Of a DNA stretch of 64,000 nt, positions 8,575 to 16,678 are shown in pieces. Positions within the stretch are counted from its first letter, which is position 1. The number at the start of each line of letters is the position of its first letter. Position numbers and translations under genes: made by a program. The notes under the pieces are model-generated. The model was given only the letters and a program-made list of their open reading frames with translations. It searched no databases and was not told where the DNA came from. The stretch is taken from NCBI RefSeq assembly GCF_014191255.1, contig NZ_JACHWH010000004.1, positions 62,001-126,000 of the forward strand, written 5' to 3'. The DNA is from Amycolatopsis bartoniae (lineage in GTDB: Bacteria > Actinomycetota > Actinomycetes > Mycobacteriales > Pseudonocardiaceae).

Positions 8575-10200
8575 ATGCCGATCACCTTGCCCGCCGAAGT
8601 GCCTGGTTCGTTCGATTACCCCGAAGTCCCCGTCGGTTCGATCCTCGCCGGTGCCGCCACCCGATACGGGGACCGCGTCGCATACCTCCACCACGACCGC
8701 CAGCTGACCTTCGCCGAGGTCTACCGCGCCGCCTGCCGGTTCGCGCACGCCCTGCGCGCACACGACGTCGAGCCCGGCGACGTCGTCGCCATCCACGCAC
8801 CGAACTGCCTCGCCTACCCCGTCGCGTACTACGGGATCCTGCTCGCCGGCGCCACGTTCACGCCGGCCAACCCGCTGCTGCCACCCGCCGACCTCGCCGC
8901 GCAGCTCGCCGACTCTGGCGCCGTGGCCGCGGTCACGTTCGGCAAGGCCGCGCAAGCGCTTGCGGCCGTGCAGGACCGGACGAAAGTACGGCTCGTCGTC
9001 GAGGCCGCCGAGCTCGACGAGTTCTCCTCCGGACAGTCGGAAACGCGGCCCGACGTGGAGATCGACGTGTACGACCGGCTCGCGCACCTGGCCTACACGG
9101 GCGGCACCACCGGCCGGTCCAAGGGCGTCGAGCTGCCGCACCGCAACGTGGTGGTGAACTCGCTGCAGTACGCGTGCTGGGGCAGCGGCTCGGTGCCGGT
9201 GCTCGACGCCGACGGGAACCTGACGCTGGACCAGCGCGGCAGCGAGGAGGAGTACCCCGGCAGGCTGGGCACGGGCATCGGGCTCAACCTGACGCCGTGG
9301 TTCCACGCGATGGGCACGATCGGCGGCCTCAACGTCCCGATGCTCACCGGCGGCACCACCGCGCTGCAGGACGGTTTCGACCCGGTGCGCTACCTCGCCG
9401 ACGCCGAACGCCTGCGGGTCACGCAGATCGGCGGTGCGCCCGCGTTGTTCGCCGCGCTGCTGAACTGCCCGGACTTCGCCACGCGCGACCTGTCGTCGGT
9501 GCGCGCGCTGAGCTCGGGCGCCGCTCCCCTGCCGCACGAAATGCTCCGCGCGCTCGCCCGCCGGTTCCCGGACGCGACGATCAACGAGGGGTACGGGCTC
9601 ACCGAGGTCACGATGGGCGCCACGAGCGGGCCACCGTTCCGCTCCGGCGTGCGGAAGCAGGGGACGGTCGGCGTGCCGGTGTTCGACACCGAGGTCAAGA
9701 TCGTGCCCGCCGAGGGCGGCGAGGACCCGCTGCCCGCCGGGGAACAGGGCGAGGTGTGCATCCGCGGGCCGCAGGTGATGCGCGGCTACCACAACCGGCC
9801 GGAGGAGACCGCCGCCGTGCTCGTCGACGGCTGGCTGCACACCGGCGACATCGGCGTGCTGGACAAGGAAGGTTACTTGTCGATTGTGGACCGCAAGAAG
9901 GACATGCTGCTGTACAAGGGGTACAACGTGTACCCGCGCGAACTCGAAGAGCTGTTGATGGCGCAGCCCGGCGTCCGCGCGGCCGCAGTGGTCGGGCGCA
10001 AGCGCATGGACGTCGGCGAGCTGCCGGTGGCGTTCGTGGTGCGCAGCGACGACTCGGTGACCGAGGACGCGCTGCTCACGGCGATCAACGAGAACGTGTT
10101 GCCGTACAAGCGGATCCGGGAGCTGTTCTTCGTCGACGAGATCCCGGTGTCGGCCGCGGGGAAGGTGTTGAAGCGGGAGCTACGAGCCCGGCTAGGTTAG
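8575..10200 (+). CDS. Acyl-CoA synthetase (AMP-forming, 4-coumarate/long-chain type)
   Basis: ANL-superfamily ligase activating a carboxylic acid to acyl-AMP and then acyl-CoA. It contains the P-loop YTGGTTGRSKGVEL, the A5 motif NEGYGLTEVT, the A7 block GWLHTGDIG, the A8 hinge IVDRKKDMLLYKGYNVYPRELE, and the catalytic lysine near the C-terminus in SAAGKVLKREL. Starting from the ATG at 8575 (GGTGGAG upstream) gives 541 residues. It is divergent from the acyl-CoA dehydrogenase. Its stop codon overlaps the stop of the convergent gene at 10197. The substrate is unknown; coumarate-type or fatty acids fit the motif pattern. Confidence 0.9.
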   Translation: MPITLPAEVPGSFDYPEVPVGSILAGAATRYGDRVAYLHHDRQLTFAEVYRAACRFAHALRAHDVEPGDVVAIHAPNCLAYPVAYYGILLAGATFTPANPLLPPADLAAQLADSGAVAAVTFGKAAQALAAVQDRTKVRLVVEAAELDEFSSGQSETRPDVEIDVYDRLAHLAYTGGTTGRSKGVELPHRNVVVNSLQYACWGSGSVPVLDADGNLTLDQRGSEEEYPGRLGTGIGLNLTPWFHAMGTIGGLNVPMLTGGTTALQDGFDPVRYLADAERLRVTQIGGAPALFAALLNCPDFATRDLSSVRALSSGAAPLPHEMLRALARRFPDATINEGYGLTEVTMGATSGPPFRSGVRKQGTVGVPVFDTEVKIVPAEGGEDPLPAGEQGEVCIRGPQVMRGYHNRPEETAAVLVDGWLHTGDIGVLDKEGYLSIVDRKKDMLLYKGYNVYPRELEELLMAQPGVRAAAVVGRKRMDVGELPVAFVVRSDDSVTEDALLTAINENVLPYKRIRELFFVDEIPVSAAGKVLKRELRARLG

Positions 10201-11333
10201 TCAACTCGACGATTCGCACTCCGAAGGGAAAAGCCCAGCGAGAGCATCTCGTGCACGGCCTCGATGGACATATACTGTTTCGTATCGTCATGCCTGAAGG
10301 GGATGGTGAATGAGGTCTTGTTGAGCTTTCCCCTACTATCCATGCTTCCTTTGACAAGGAAAGGATGGAGGGCCTCGTCCTGCCGAGGAACGAGCAACAA
10401 GAGCAGTTCCTTCCCCTCATAGGGAACTACATCGACAAGGACATCATGCACCGGCGGAAAGATTCCTTGACGCAGAACCGATCGATAGGCATCGACGTTG
10501 AAGGAACCCGGCCTCCAACCCGTCACGCAGCGCACGACATCTTGATTGGCGCCGTCTTTGTCCGTGGTCAGCCCAATCGCGATCAGGCCGGGATGACCGG
10601 AATTCGCAAAGGCTGCCACATCGAGACAGAGTTCGAACTTCCCCGAATCGACGGCCAGGCCGTACCCCTCGCTCTTCGCATCGAAGTATGATGACTCGCG
10701 CCGACCGAGCAGTTGCTCCACGTAACCGAGTTTGATGAGCGCATACAAGCCGAGTGCCGACTCGAGCGAAACGGCGTCACTCCGCAGCATTTGCTCTATA
10801 TCTTCCGTGAGTTGCCACACCGATCCCACAGTCCCGCCGCCAGACAGGAGAAGCTCCAAGGTTAGATGGCCGAAAGCACCGAAATCCCCATTCGGAAACG
10901 CGTAGAATTTAACCAGCTCGACATCCTTGGCTTCGAATATCGACTCCAGCAACAGGGCAACATCATCGAAATCGAATGTCTTCGGATCCAAGACCTCAAA
11001 AGATACAAGCAGATCACCTTGCGCATCGAGCCAAAAATTTCGCTCAGATGCGATGGATCGGCTGGCCCGCACCCAAGGTGGCTCGGAACTGGACGAATCA
11101 TCGTCGCGAGCCACGGCTATATAGGTCCGATCGAGCGCACCCTTGCCCAGCCTGTCGCGGTCAGCGGCGGCCAGAGCGGGGCGCAGGTCGGCCAGTGCAA
11201 CCTGGGAAACTTCACTCAAGTGAGTGTGATAATCGGGCCCGTTATCGTGCGGCCGGGATTCGATCCGGCCGCCTTGCAACGTCACAAAGTGGTCCTGGTC
11301 ATCCCATCGAACCGTCGCAACTTCTTCCGGCAT
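10197..11333 (-). CDS. Hypothetical protein with AlbA_2/Schlafen-like region, atypical base composition
   Basis: A 378-residue protein of unknown function. The central part (about residues 212-275) has the layout of the AlbA_2/Schlafen fold: GRRESSYFDAKSEGYGL (E-x3-x-D/F-K-S/E core), then CLDVAAFANSGHPGLIAIGLTTD, matching the AAFANt-GG-liiGv pattern. The first 200 residues and the C-terminus match nothing I recognise. The gene has more A/T in third codon positions than its neighbours and more Ser, Asp and Lys in the product, suggesting recent acquisition. It fills the space between two ordinary genes and overlaps the stop of the ligase by four bases. AlbA_2 proteins often bind nucleic acid and some act in phage defence; a defence role here is speculation. 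Confidence 0.6.
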   Translation of the reverse strand: MPEEVATVRWDDQDHFVTLQGGRIESRPHDNGPDYHTHLSEVSQVALADLRPALAAADRDRLGKGALDRTYIAVARDDDSSSSEPPWVRASRSIASERNFWLDAQGDLLVSFEVLDPKTFDFDDVALLLESIFEAKDVELVKFYAFPNGDFGAFGHLTLELLLSGGGTVGSVWQLTEDIEQMLRSDAVSLESALGLYALIKLGYVEQLLGRRESSYFDAKSEGYGLAVDSGKFELCLDVAAFANSGHPGLIAIGLTTDKDGANQDVVRCVTGWRPGSFNVDAYRSVLRQGIFPPVHDVLVDVVPYEGKELLLLLVPRQDEALHPFLVKGSMDSRGKLNKTSFTIPFRHDDTKQYMSIEAVHEMLSLGFSLRSANRRVD

Positions 11334-11375
11334 CCCTGTTCACCTCGGCCGGTCGGCAGGAGGTACGTCTCAGTC

Positions 11376-11879
11376 CTACGAGCCCGGCTGTAGCTTCGAG
11401 CGCAGGGCCGCGTCCTTGTCCAGCACCAGCTTCTCCAGGTCGGACTGGAACGCGGCCATCCGCTCCCGCAGCGCCGGGTCGTGGGCCGCCAGGATGCGGA
11501 CGGCCAGCAGCCCGGCGTTGCGGGCCCCGCCGACCGACACGGTCGCCACCGGGACCCCCGCGGGCATCTGCACGATCGACAGCAGCGAGTCCAGCCCGTC
11601 GAGGTACTTCAGTGGCACCGGCACGCCGATCACCGGCAGCACCGTCGCCGACGCGACCATGCCCGGCAGGTGCGCCGCGCCACCGGCGCCCGCGATGATC
11701 ACCTGCAGTCCACGAGAAGCCGCCGACGTGGCGTAGTCCAGCATCCGCTGCGGGGTCCGGTGCGCGGAGTAGACGCCCACCTCGTACGGCACGCCGAACT
11801 CGTCCAGCGCCTGCCCGGCGGCCTCCAGCACGGGCCAGTCCGAGTCGCTGCCCATGATCACGCCGACCTGCGGGGCCAT
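11376..11879 (-). CDS. purE: 5-(carboxyamino)imidazole ribonucleotide mutase
   Basis: Moves the carboxyl group from N5-CAIR to CAIR in purine synthesis. The 167-residue protein begins [12 protein letters not shown] (substrate phosphate loop), has SAHRTP with the catalytic His, and [13 protein letters not shown], all class I PurE signatures. Its ATG shares one base with the TGA of purK, so translation is coupled. Confidence 0.96.
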   Translation of the reverse strand: MAPQVGVIMGSDSDWPVLEAAGQALDEFGVPYEVGVYSAHRTPQRMLDYATSAASRGLQVIIAGAGGAAHLPGMVASATVLPVIGVPVPLKYLDGLDSLLSIVQMPAGVPVATVSVGGARNAGLLAVRILAAHDPALRERMAAFQSDLEKLVLDKDAALRSKLQPGS

Positions 11880-13075
11880 CACCGCTCCTTGCCGTGGATG
11901 TCGTAGCCGTCGGGCCATTCCGCGTGCGAAAGCCAGTGCGCGGACAGGGTCGCGCGCCTGCGCAGCTCCGGCACGTCCTGGCCGACGAAGTTGACGTGCC
12001 CGAGCTTGCGGCCCGGTCGCTCGCCCTTGCCGTACAGGTGCACGCGCGCCTCCGGGAACCGCGCGAACAGGTGGTGCAGCCGCTCGTCCGGGCTCATCTG
12101 CGGCGTGACGGGCGCGCCGAGCACGTTCGCCATCACGGTCGGCGCGAGCAGTTCCGTCGAGCCCAGCGGGTAGTCCAGGACCGCACGCAGGTGCTGCTCG
12201 AACTGCGAGGTGCGCGAGCCGTCCATCGTCCAGTGGCCGGAGTTGTGCGGGCGCATCGCGAGCTCGTTGATCACCAGCCCGCCGTCGGTGTCGAACAGCT
12301 CCACCGCCAGCACCCCGACGACGCCGAGCGCGTTCGCGATGCGCAGCGCCAGGTCCTGGGCCTCGTCGACCTTGCGCGCGGTGAGCCCCGGCGCCGGCGC
12401 GAGGACCTCGGTGTTGATGCCGTCCTTCTGCACGGTTTCGACCACCGGCCAGGCCGCACCCTGCCCGAACGGCGAGCGGGCCACCAGCGCGCACAGCTCG
12501 CGGCGCATCTCGACCCGCCGTTCGACCATCAGCTGGGTGCCCGCGGCGAGCAGCTCCGGCACGAGCGAACGCGCCTCGGCGTCCGAGTCGAGCATCCACA
12601 CGCCCTTGCCGTCGTAGCCGCCGGTGGCGGCCTTGAGCACGACGGGCCACGAGTGCTGCGCGCCGAACTTCAGCACGTCGTCCACATCGGACACTTCGGC
12701 GAACGGCGGGCAAGGGTAGTCCTCCGCCGACAGCCGCTCGCGCATGACCAGCTTGTTCTGCGCGAAGGCCAGCGCGTCCGGGCCGGGGCGGATCGGCGTG
12801 TCGTCGTTCATCGCCAGCACCAGCAGGTGCTCGCCTGGCACGTGCTCGTGGTCGAACGTGAGCACGTCCACCGTCTTGGCGAACGCCGTGAGGGCTTCGA
12901 GGTCGGTGTAGTGCCCGATCGTGACGTCGGCGGCGACGAGCGCGGCAGCGTCGTTCTCGTCCGCCGCGAGCACCCGCAGCGACTGGCCGAGCGCGATCGC
13001 GGCCTGGTGCGTCATGCGGGCGAGCTGCCCACCGCCCACCATGCCGACTACGGGAAGGCCCGTGCGTTTGTCCAC
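11879..13075 (-). CDS. purK: 5-(carboxyamino)imidazole ribonucleotide synthase
   Basis: ATP-grasp enzyme that makes N5-CAIR from AIR, bicarbonate and ATP. The N-terminus has [16 protein letters not shown]. The ATP-grasp central part has the [10 protein letters not shown] loop, and the C-terminal metal site includes [16 protein letters not shown]. At 398 residues from GTG 13075 it is a normal size. It is upstream of purE on the same strand and overlaps it by one base, the usual actinobacterial purK-purE arrangement. Confidence 0.96.
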   Translation of the reverse strand: MDKRTGLPVVGMVGGGQLARMTHQAAIALGQSLRVLAADENDAAALVAADVTIGHYTDLEALTAFAKTVDVLTFDHEHVPGEHLLVLAMNDDTPIRPGPDALAFAQNKLVMRERLSAEDYPCPPFAEVSDVDDVLKFGAQHSWPVVLKAATGGYDGKGVWMLDSDAEARSLVPELLAAGTQLMVERRVEMRRELCALVARSPFGQGAAWPVVETVQKDGINTEVLAPAPGLTARKVDEAQDLALRIANALGVVGVLAVELFDTDGGLVINELAMRPHNSGHWTMDGSRTSQFEQHLRAVLDYPLGSTELLAPTVMANVLGAPVTPQMSPDERLHHLFARFPEARVHLYGKGERPGRKLGHVNFVGQDVPELRRRATLSAHWLSHAEWPDGYDIHGKER

Positions 13076-13081
13076 AGCGAA

Positions 13082-14218
13082 TCAGGATAGATGGAGACGC
13101 AGCTCACGGGCCGCGAGGCCGAGGATGCCGAGGACCGCCGCGAGCACGTAGGCGTTCCCGAGAACCGAGTACCCGAGCCCCCACGTGAACTCCGTGGTCC
13201 CGCCGTTGGGCACGAGCATCACCACGCAGCTCGCGAACAGCACCGCTACCGCCGCGGCCCAGGCCCACCGGCGCTTCGTCACCAGCAACGCGAGCAGCGG
13301 CACGCCCCACACCCAGTGATGCGTCCACGACACCGGCGACGCGAGCAGCCCCAGGAACGCGGTCACCAGCAGCGCACCCAGGTGCTCGCCACGGGCGTGC
13401 AACCGCCGGGCGAGCCACAGCGACGGCACCGCCAGCACGGCCGCGACCAGCAGCGCCACCTTCCCCGACCACAGTGCGTCGTGCGAGGCGCGGTGGAGCA
13501 GGCCGTTCAGCGACTGGTTGAAGATCCAGTGCACGCCGCCGATCCGGTCCGGGTCGAACGCCGCCTTCGTCCAGTAGTTCAGCGCGTCCCGCGGGACCAG
13601 CGCGAACATCAGCGCCTGCAACCCGGCGAACGTACCGAGCGCCCGCAGCCCGTCGCGCCACCGGCCGGTGACGAACAGGTGCACCACGAAGATCAACGGG
13701 GTCAGCTTCACCGCCGCCGCGATCCCGATCAGCACGCCCGAGAACCGCGGCCGCGCGAGCACGTCGACGACGACCAGCGCCAGCAGGATCAGGTTGATCT
13801 GCCCGAGCACGAGCGTCTTCCACACCGGCTCCAGGCCCAGCGCCAGCACGGTCAGCACCAGCGCCCGCCGCGCGCACAGCCGCACCACGACGGCCAGCGA
13901 CACCACCGACGCCGTCGTGACGATGCCCCACGCCAGCCCGGAGGGCAGGGCCGCCAGCGGCACGAACAGCAGCGCCGCCGCGGGCGGGTACGTGAACGGC
14001 AGCGCAACCCACGATGGCAGCGCCGACAGCCTGTCGAGCGTGTACAGCGGGTCGCCGTGCAGCAGGGTCAGCGCACCCGCCCGGTACACCGCGCTGTCGG
14101 CGCCGAGCCGCCAGCCCGCGAGCCAGGCGCAGACCCCGACGGCGAGCGCGCCGAGGACGAGCAGGCCGGCCAGCAGCCGGCCCGGGTCAGCGGGCAGCCG
14201 GGGAGTCGACACGGGCAC
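13082..14218 (-). CDS. GT87-family membrane mannosyltransferase-like protein
   Basis: Polytopic membrane protein (378 aa) of the GT-C class, glycosyltransferase family 87, which transfers mannose or arabinose from a polyprenyl-phosphate donor on the outer face of the membrane. It has about nine hydrophobic helices. The first extracellular loop ([22 protein letters not shown]) holds the acidic residue expected for catalysis. [19 protein letters not shown] and [11 protein letters not shown] are shared block for block with the next gene upstream. It starts at GTG 14218, inside the end of its paralogue by 32 bases. Confidence 0.82.
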   Translation of the reverse strand: MPVSTPRLPADPGRLLAGLLVLGALAVGVCAWLAGWRLGADSAVYRAGALTLLHGDPLYTLDRLSALPSWVALPFTYPPAAALLFVPLAALPSGLAWGIVTTASVVSLAVVVRLCARRALVLTVLALGLEPVWKTLVLGQINLILLALVVVDVLARPRFSGVLIGIAAAVKLTPLIFVVHLFVTGRWRDGLRALGTFAGLQALMFALVPRDALNYWTKAAFDPDRIGGVHWIFNQSLNGLLHRASHDALWSGKVALLVAAVLAVPSLWLARRLHARGEHLGALLVTAFLGLLASPVSWTHHWVWGVPLLALLVTKRRWAWAAAVAVLFASCVVMLVPNGGTTEFTWGLGYSVLGNAYVLAAVLGILGLAARELRLHLS

Positions 14219-15512
14219 GCCGCCGCAGGGCCCAGCGCGTGACCAGCACCGCGGCGAGGACGAGGGGCATCAGGATGTACGCGTTGCCCAGCACGCCCTG
14301 CCAGAACTTCCAGTGCAGCTCGATGTTGCGCCCGTTCGGCAGCACCAGCAGCACGCAGCTGATGAACACCGCGATCACCGCGCCGGTGCCGAACCACAGC
14401 CGCCACGCCCGCGCGGTGCCGGTCTGCGGCAGGCGCGAGATCAGCAGCACGACCAGCGGCACCGCCCACACCCAGTGGTGCGACCACGAGATCGGCGAGG
14501 CCAGCAGCGCGAAGAACGCGCTGACCAGCAGCGCGGCGAGCGCCTGGCCCCGGCGGTGGAAGCGCAGCATCAGCCAGATCGCGGGCACGGCCAGCAGCGC
14601 GCTGACGCCGATCGCCGCCTTCGACGCCCACGGCGCGAGGTCGGTGACGCGGTTCATCAGCCCGTTCAGCGACTGGTTGCCCGCCCAGTGCACCGGCCCG
14701 ATGCGGCCGGTGTCGGAGATCGTCTTGGTCCAGTAGCGGATGGTGTCGCCGGGGATGAGCAGCAGCATCAACAGCTGCAGCCCGACGAACGTCACCAGCG
14801 CCCGCACCGCGTCGGCACGCTTGCCGGTGAGGAACAGGTGCACCACGAAGATCAACGGCGTCAGCTTCACCGCCGCCGCGACGCCGACCATGATCCCCCC
14901 GCCGCGGCCGCCGCGGGCGGTGACCACGAGGACGTCGAGCACCACGAGTGCCATCAGGATCAGGTTGATCTGCCCGAGGAAGATCGTCCGCCACACCGGT
15001 TCGAGCCCGAGCATCAGCACGGAGAACACCAGCGTCGCGCGCGCCGGGGAGGACCACCAGCGCGGGCCGTCGGCCGCGGGCTTGGGCAGCGAGCCGATCG
15101 CCACCCGGATCACCAGCGCCATCGCCAGCACCGAGATCGCCGTCAGGATGCCCCACGCCACCTGCGTCGGCACCAGCGCGAGCGGGACGAACAGCAGCGC
15201 CGCCGTCGGCGGGTACGTGAACGGCAGCAGCGCCCACCACGGCTCGGGCGCGAGCGTGCTCGCGTCGTACAGCGGGTCGCCGTGCAGCAGGGTCAGCGCA
15301 CCCGCCCGGTACACCGCGTTGTCGACGCCGAGCCGCCAGTCCAGGAGCCAGCCGACCACGCCGACCGCGATCGCGAGCACCGGCACGAAGGACAGCAACA
15401 GCATCGACCGCGGCCGCATCGACAGCCGGGCGAGCGAGGTCCGCAGCGCCAGGCGCGGCGGCGTCGGGCGCAGGAACTGCTCACTGCCGGCAGCGGGCAC
15501 TGACTGGGTCAC
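14187..15512 (-). CDS. GT87-family membrane mannosyltransferase-like protein, tandem paralogue
   Basis: Paralogue of the downstream gene (441 aa). Shared blocks include [67 protein letters not shown] and SP-SW-HHWVW, in the same order with roughly the same loop lengths. It has a longer basic N-terminus before the first helix. The GTG at 15512 follows a GAAAGG that is very close, so an internal ATG near residue 31 remains possible. The two genes overlap by 32 bases and must be cotranscribed. They probably act in lipomannan, arabinan or PIM assembly, which is inference from the family. Confidence 0.82.
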   Translation of the reverse strand: MTQSVPAAGSEQFLRPTPPRLALRTSLARLSMRPRSMLLLSFVPVLAIAVGVVGWLLDWRLGVDNAVYRAGALTLLHGDPLYDASTLAPEPWWALLPFTYPPTAALLFVPLALVPTQVAWGILTAISVLAMALVIRVAIGSLPKPAADGPRWWSSPARATLVFSVLMLGLEPVWRTIFLGQINLILMALVVLDVLVVTARGGRGGGIMVGVAAAVKLTPLIFVVHLFLTGKRADAVRALVTFVGLQLLMLLLIPGDTIRYWTKTISDTGRIGPVHWAGNQSLNGLMNRVTDLAPWASKAAIGVSALLAVPAIWLMLRFHRRGQALAALLVSAFFALLASPISWSHHWVWAVPLVVLLISRLPQTGTARAWRLWFGTGAVIAVFISCVLLVLPNGRNIELHWKFWQGVLGNAYILMPLVLAAVLVTRWALRRRARVDSPAAR

Positions 15513-15589
15513 CCTTTCAGGAAATCACGAATGCGTGTCGGGCGTCGCACAAGCCCCGGAGATTGCGGAGCGCGAACGGGACGAGACGG

Positions 15590-16453
15590 TCAGGAGTGGG
15601 CAAGCCGCCTCAGCAGCCGGCACGCGGCGTCGTGCGTGGAGGGCAGCCGGACGAGCCGGATGAGCGGGCTGCCGGCGTCGGCGAGCTGGTCGTCGACCGC
15701 CAGCCGGTCGTGCACCGCGCGCCGCAGCTGCACGGCCTTGGACGCGATACCGCCGTCCCGCGGCAGGACCGCGACCAGCGTCGACGGCCCGACCGTGGCG
15801 ATGCTCTCGCCGCCGTCGAGCACGGTCCGCAGCGCCTCGGCGAGCAGGATCATGCCGGTCACACGGTGCCAGCCGGACACCGCGGACAGGTCGAGCCCCA
15901 CCACCAGCAGCGCGTGGTCCTCGCCCACCGCCCGTCCGTTGACCGCGGCCTGGCGGTAGATCTCGCCGAGCCGCGTCCGCAGGTACGCCGTCGTGGGCAG
16001 GCCCGTGAGCGGGTCGATGACCTCGATGTGCGCGAGCTGGTCCATCGCGACTTCCGCCCACGCGAGCGCCGTCACTCTCAGTAACTGAGCGGGCAGCGCG
16101 TCGACATCAGGTGCGATGGACCCGTCATCCTCCTGGGTGTCGCTGAGCACGGCGTGCAACGCCGCGATGTCGCTGAGGACCTCGGCGAGCCCGGCGCCCG
16201 CCGTGGCACGGGCGCGCGCCAGCGCCGCGAGCGGCGCCTCGGGGTCGCGGCCGCGCAGCACCGCGGCACACACCGAGTCGACCTCGGGCAGCGCCCAGTC
16301 GCTCGGAAAGCGCCACCCCGTGCCCAGGCTCGCCGCCTGCCATTTCGCGCGCAGCTCGTGCAACGGACGGTCGGCGTCCGGGTCGCTGAGCGCACCGCGC
16401 GGTCTCCAGCTCCGCTGCGGGGGACTGTCCCCACCGCCGGCCGGTTTCTCCAC
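15590..16453 (-). CDS. Degenerate GGDEF-domain protein
   Basis: A 287-residue soluble protein. The C-terminal half starts with DPLTGLPTTAYL, the entry motif of GGDEF diguanylate cyclases, and the following helix pattern matches. The active-site GGDEF loop is replaced by a VGPSTLVAV stretch, so cyclic-di-GMP synthesis is not expected; it may bind nucleotide or act by protein contact. The N-terminal part (RPLHELRAKWQAASLGTGWRF) is conserved-looking but unassigned. GTG 16453 is preferred to the ATG at 16507 because AAAGGA lies at good spacing. It diverges from the sigma-factor fusion gene. Confidence 0.7.
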   Translation of the reverse strand: MEKPAGGGDSPPQRSWRPRGALSDPDADRPLHELRAKWQAASLGTGWRFPSDWALPEVDSVCAAVLRGRDPEAPLAALARARATAGAGLAEVLSDIAALHAVLSDTQEDDGSIAPDVDALPAQLLRVTALAWAEVAMDQLAHIEVIDPLTGLPTTAYLRTRLGEIYRQAAVNGRAVGEDHALLVVGLDLSAVSGWHRVTGMILLAEALRTVLDGGESIATVGPSTLVAVLPRDGGIASKAVQLRRAVHDRLAVDDQLADAGSPLIRLVRLPSTHDAACRLLRRLAHS

Positions 16454-16678
16454 TCGCGACCGTCCTTTCACTTCGGCTGTGCCGGTCGGGTGACGCCCGA
16501 AACCCATTGGCGTGACGCGGATCCGAACGGATTCGGGTGATCTTGTTGCATCCTTGGTGTCTTCCGCGACCCCGGAGGGTGACGCGTACGACGAGTTCAG
16601 TCACACTGATCGCTGCGACTCTGAATTGATAGGCGGTGCGGCGGTCACCGTTACAGCAACCCGGGCAGAAGGAGAGCA
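16454..16678. promoter_or_regulatory. Divergent promoter region ahead of the sigma-factor fusion gene
   Basis: 225 bases between the GGDEF-like gene and the ECF fusion gene. The strong AAGGAGAG ribosome-binding site for 16679 lies at its right edge. An autoregulated ECF promoter would be expected here, but I could not assign it by eye. Confidence 0.35.

Noticed and set aside
13668..15503. 611-codon open frame on the plus strand opposite the two GT87 genes
   Set aside because: Its product is Arg/His/Gln-rich low complexity, as expected for the antisense of GC-rich membrane-protein genes, and the minus-strand genes have clear family motifs.
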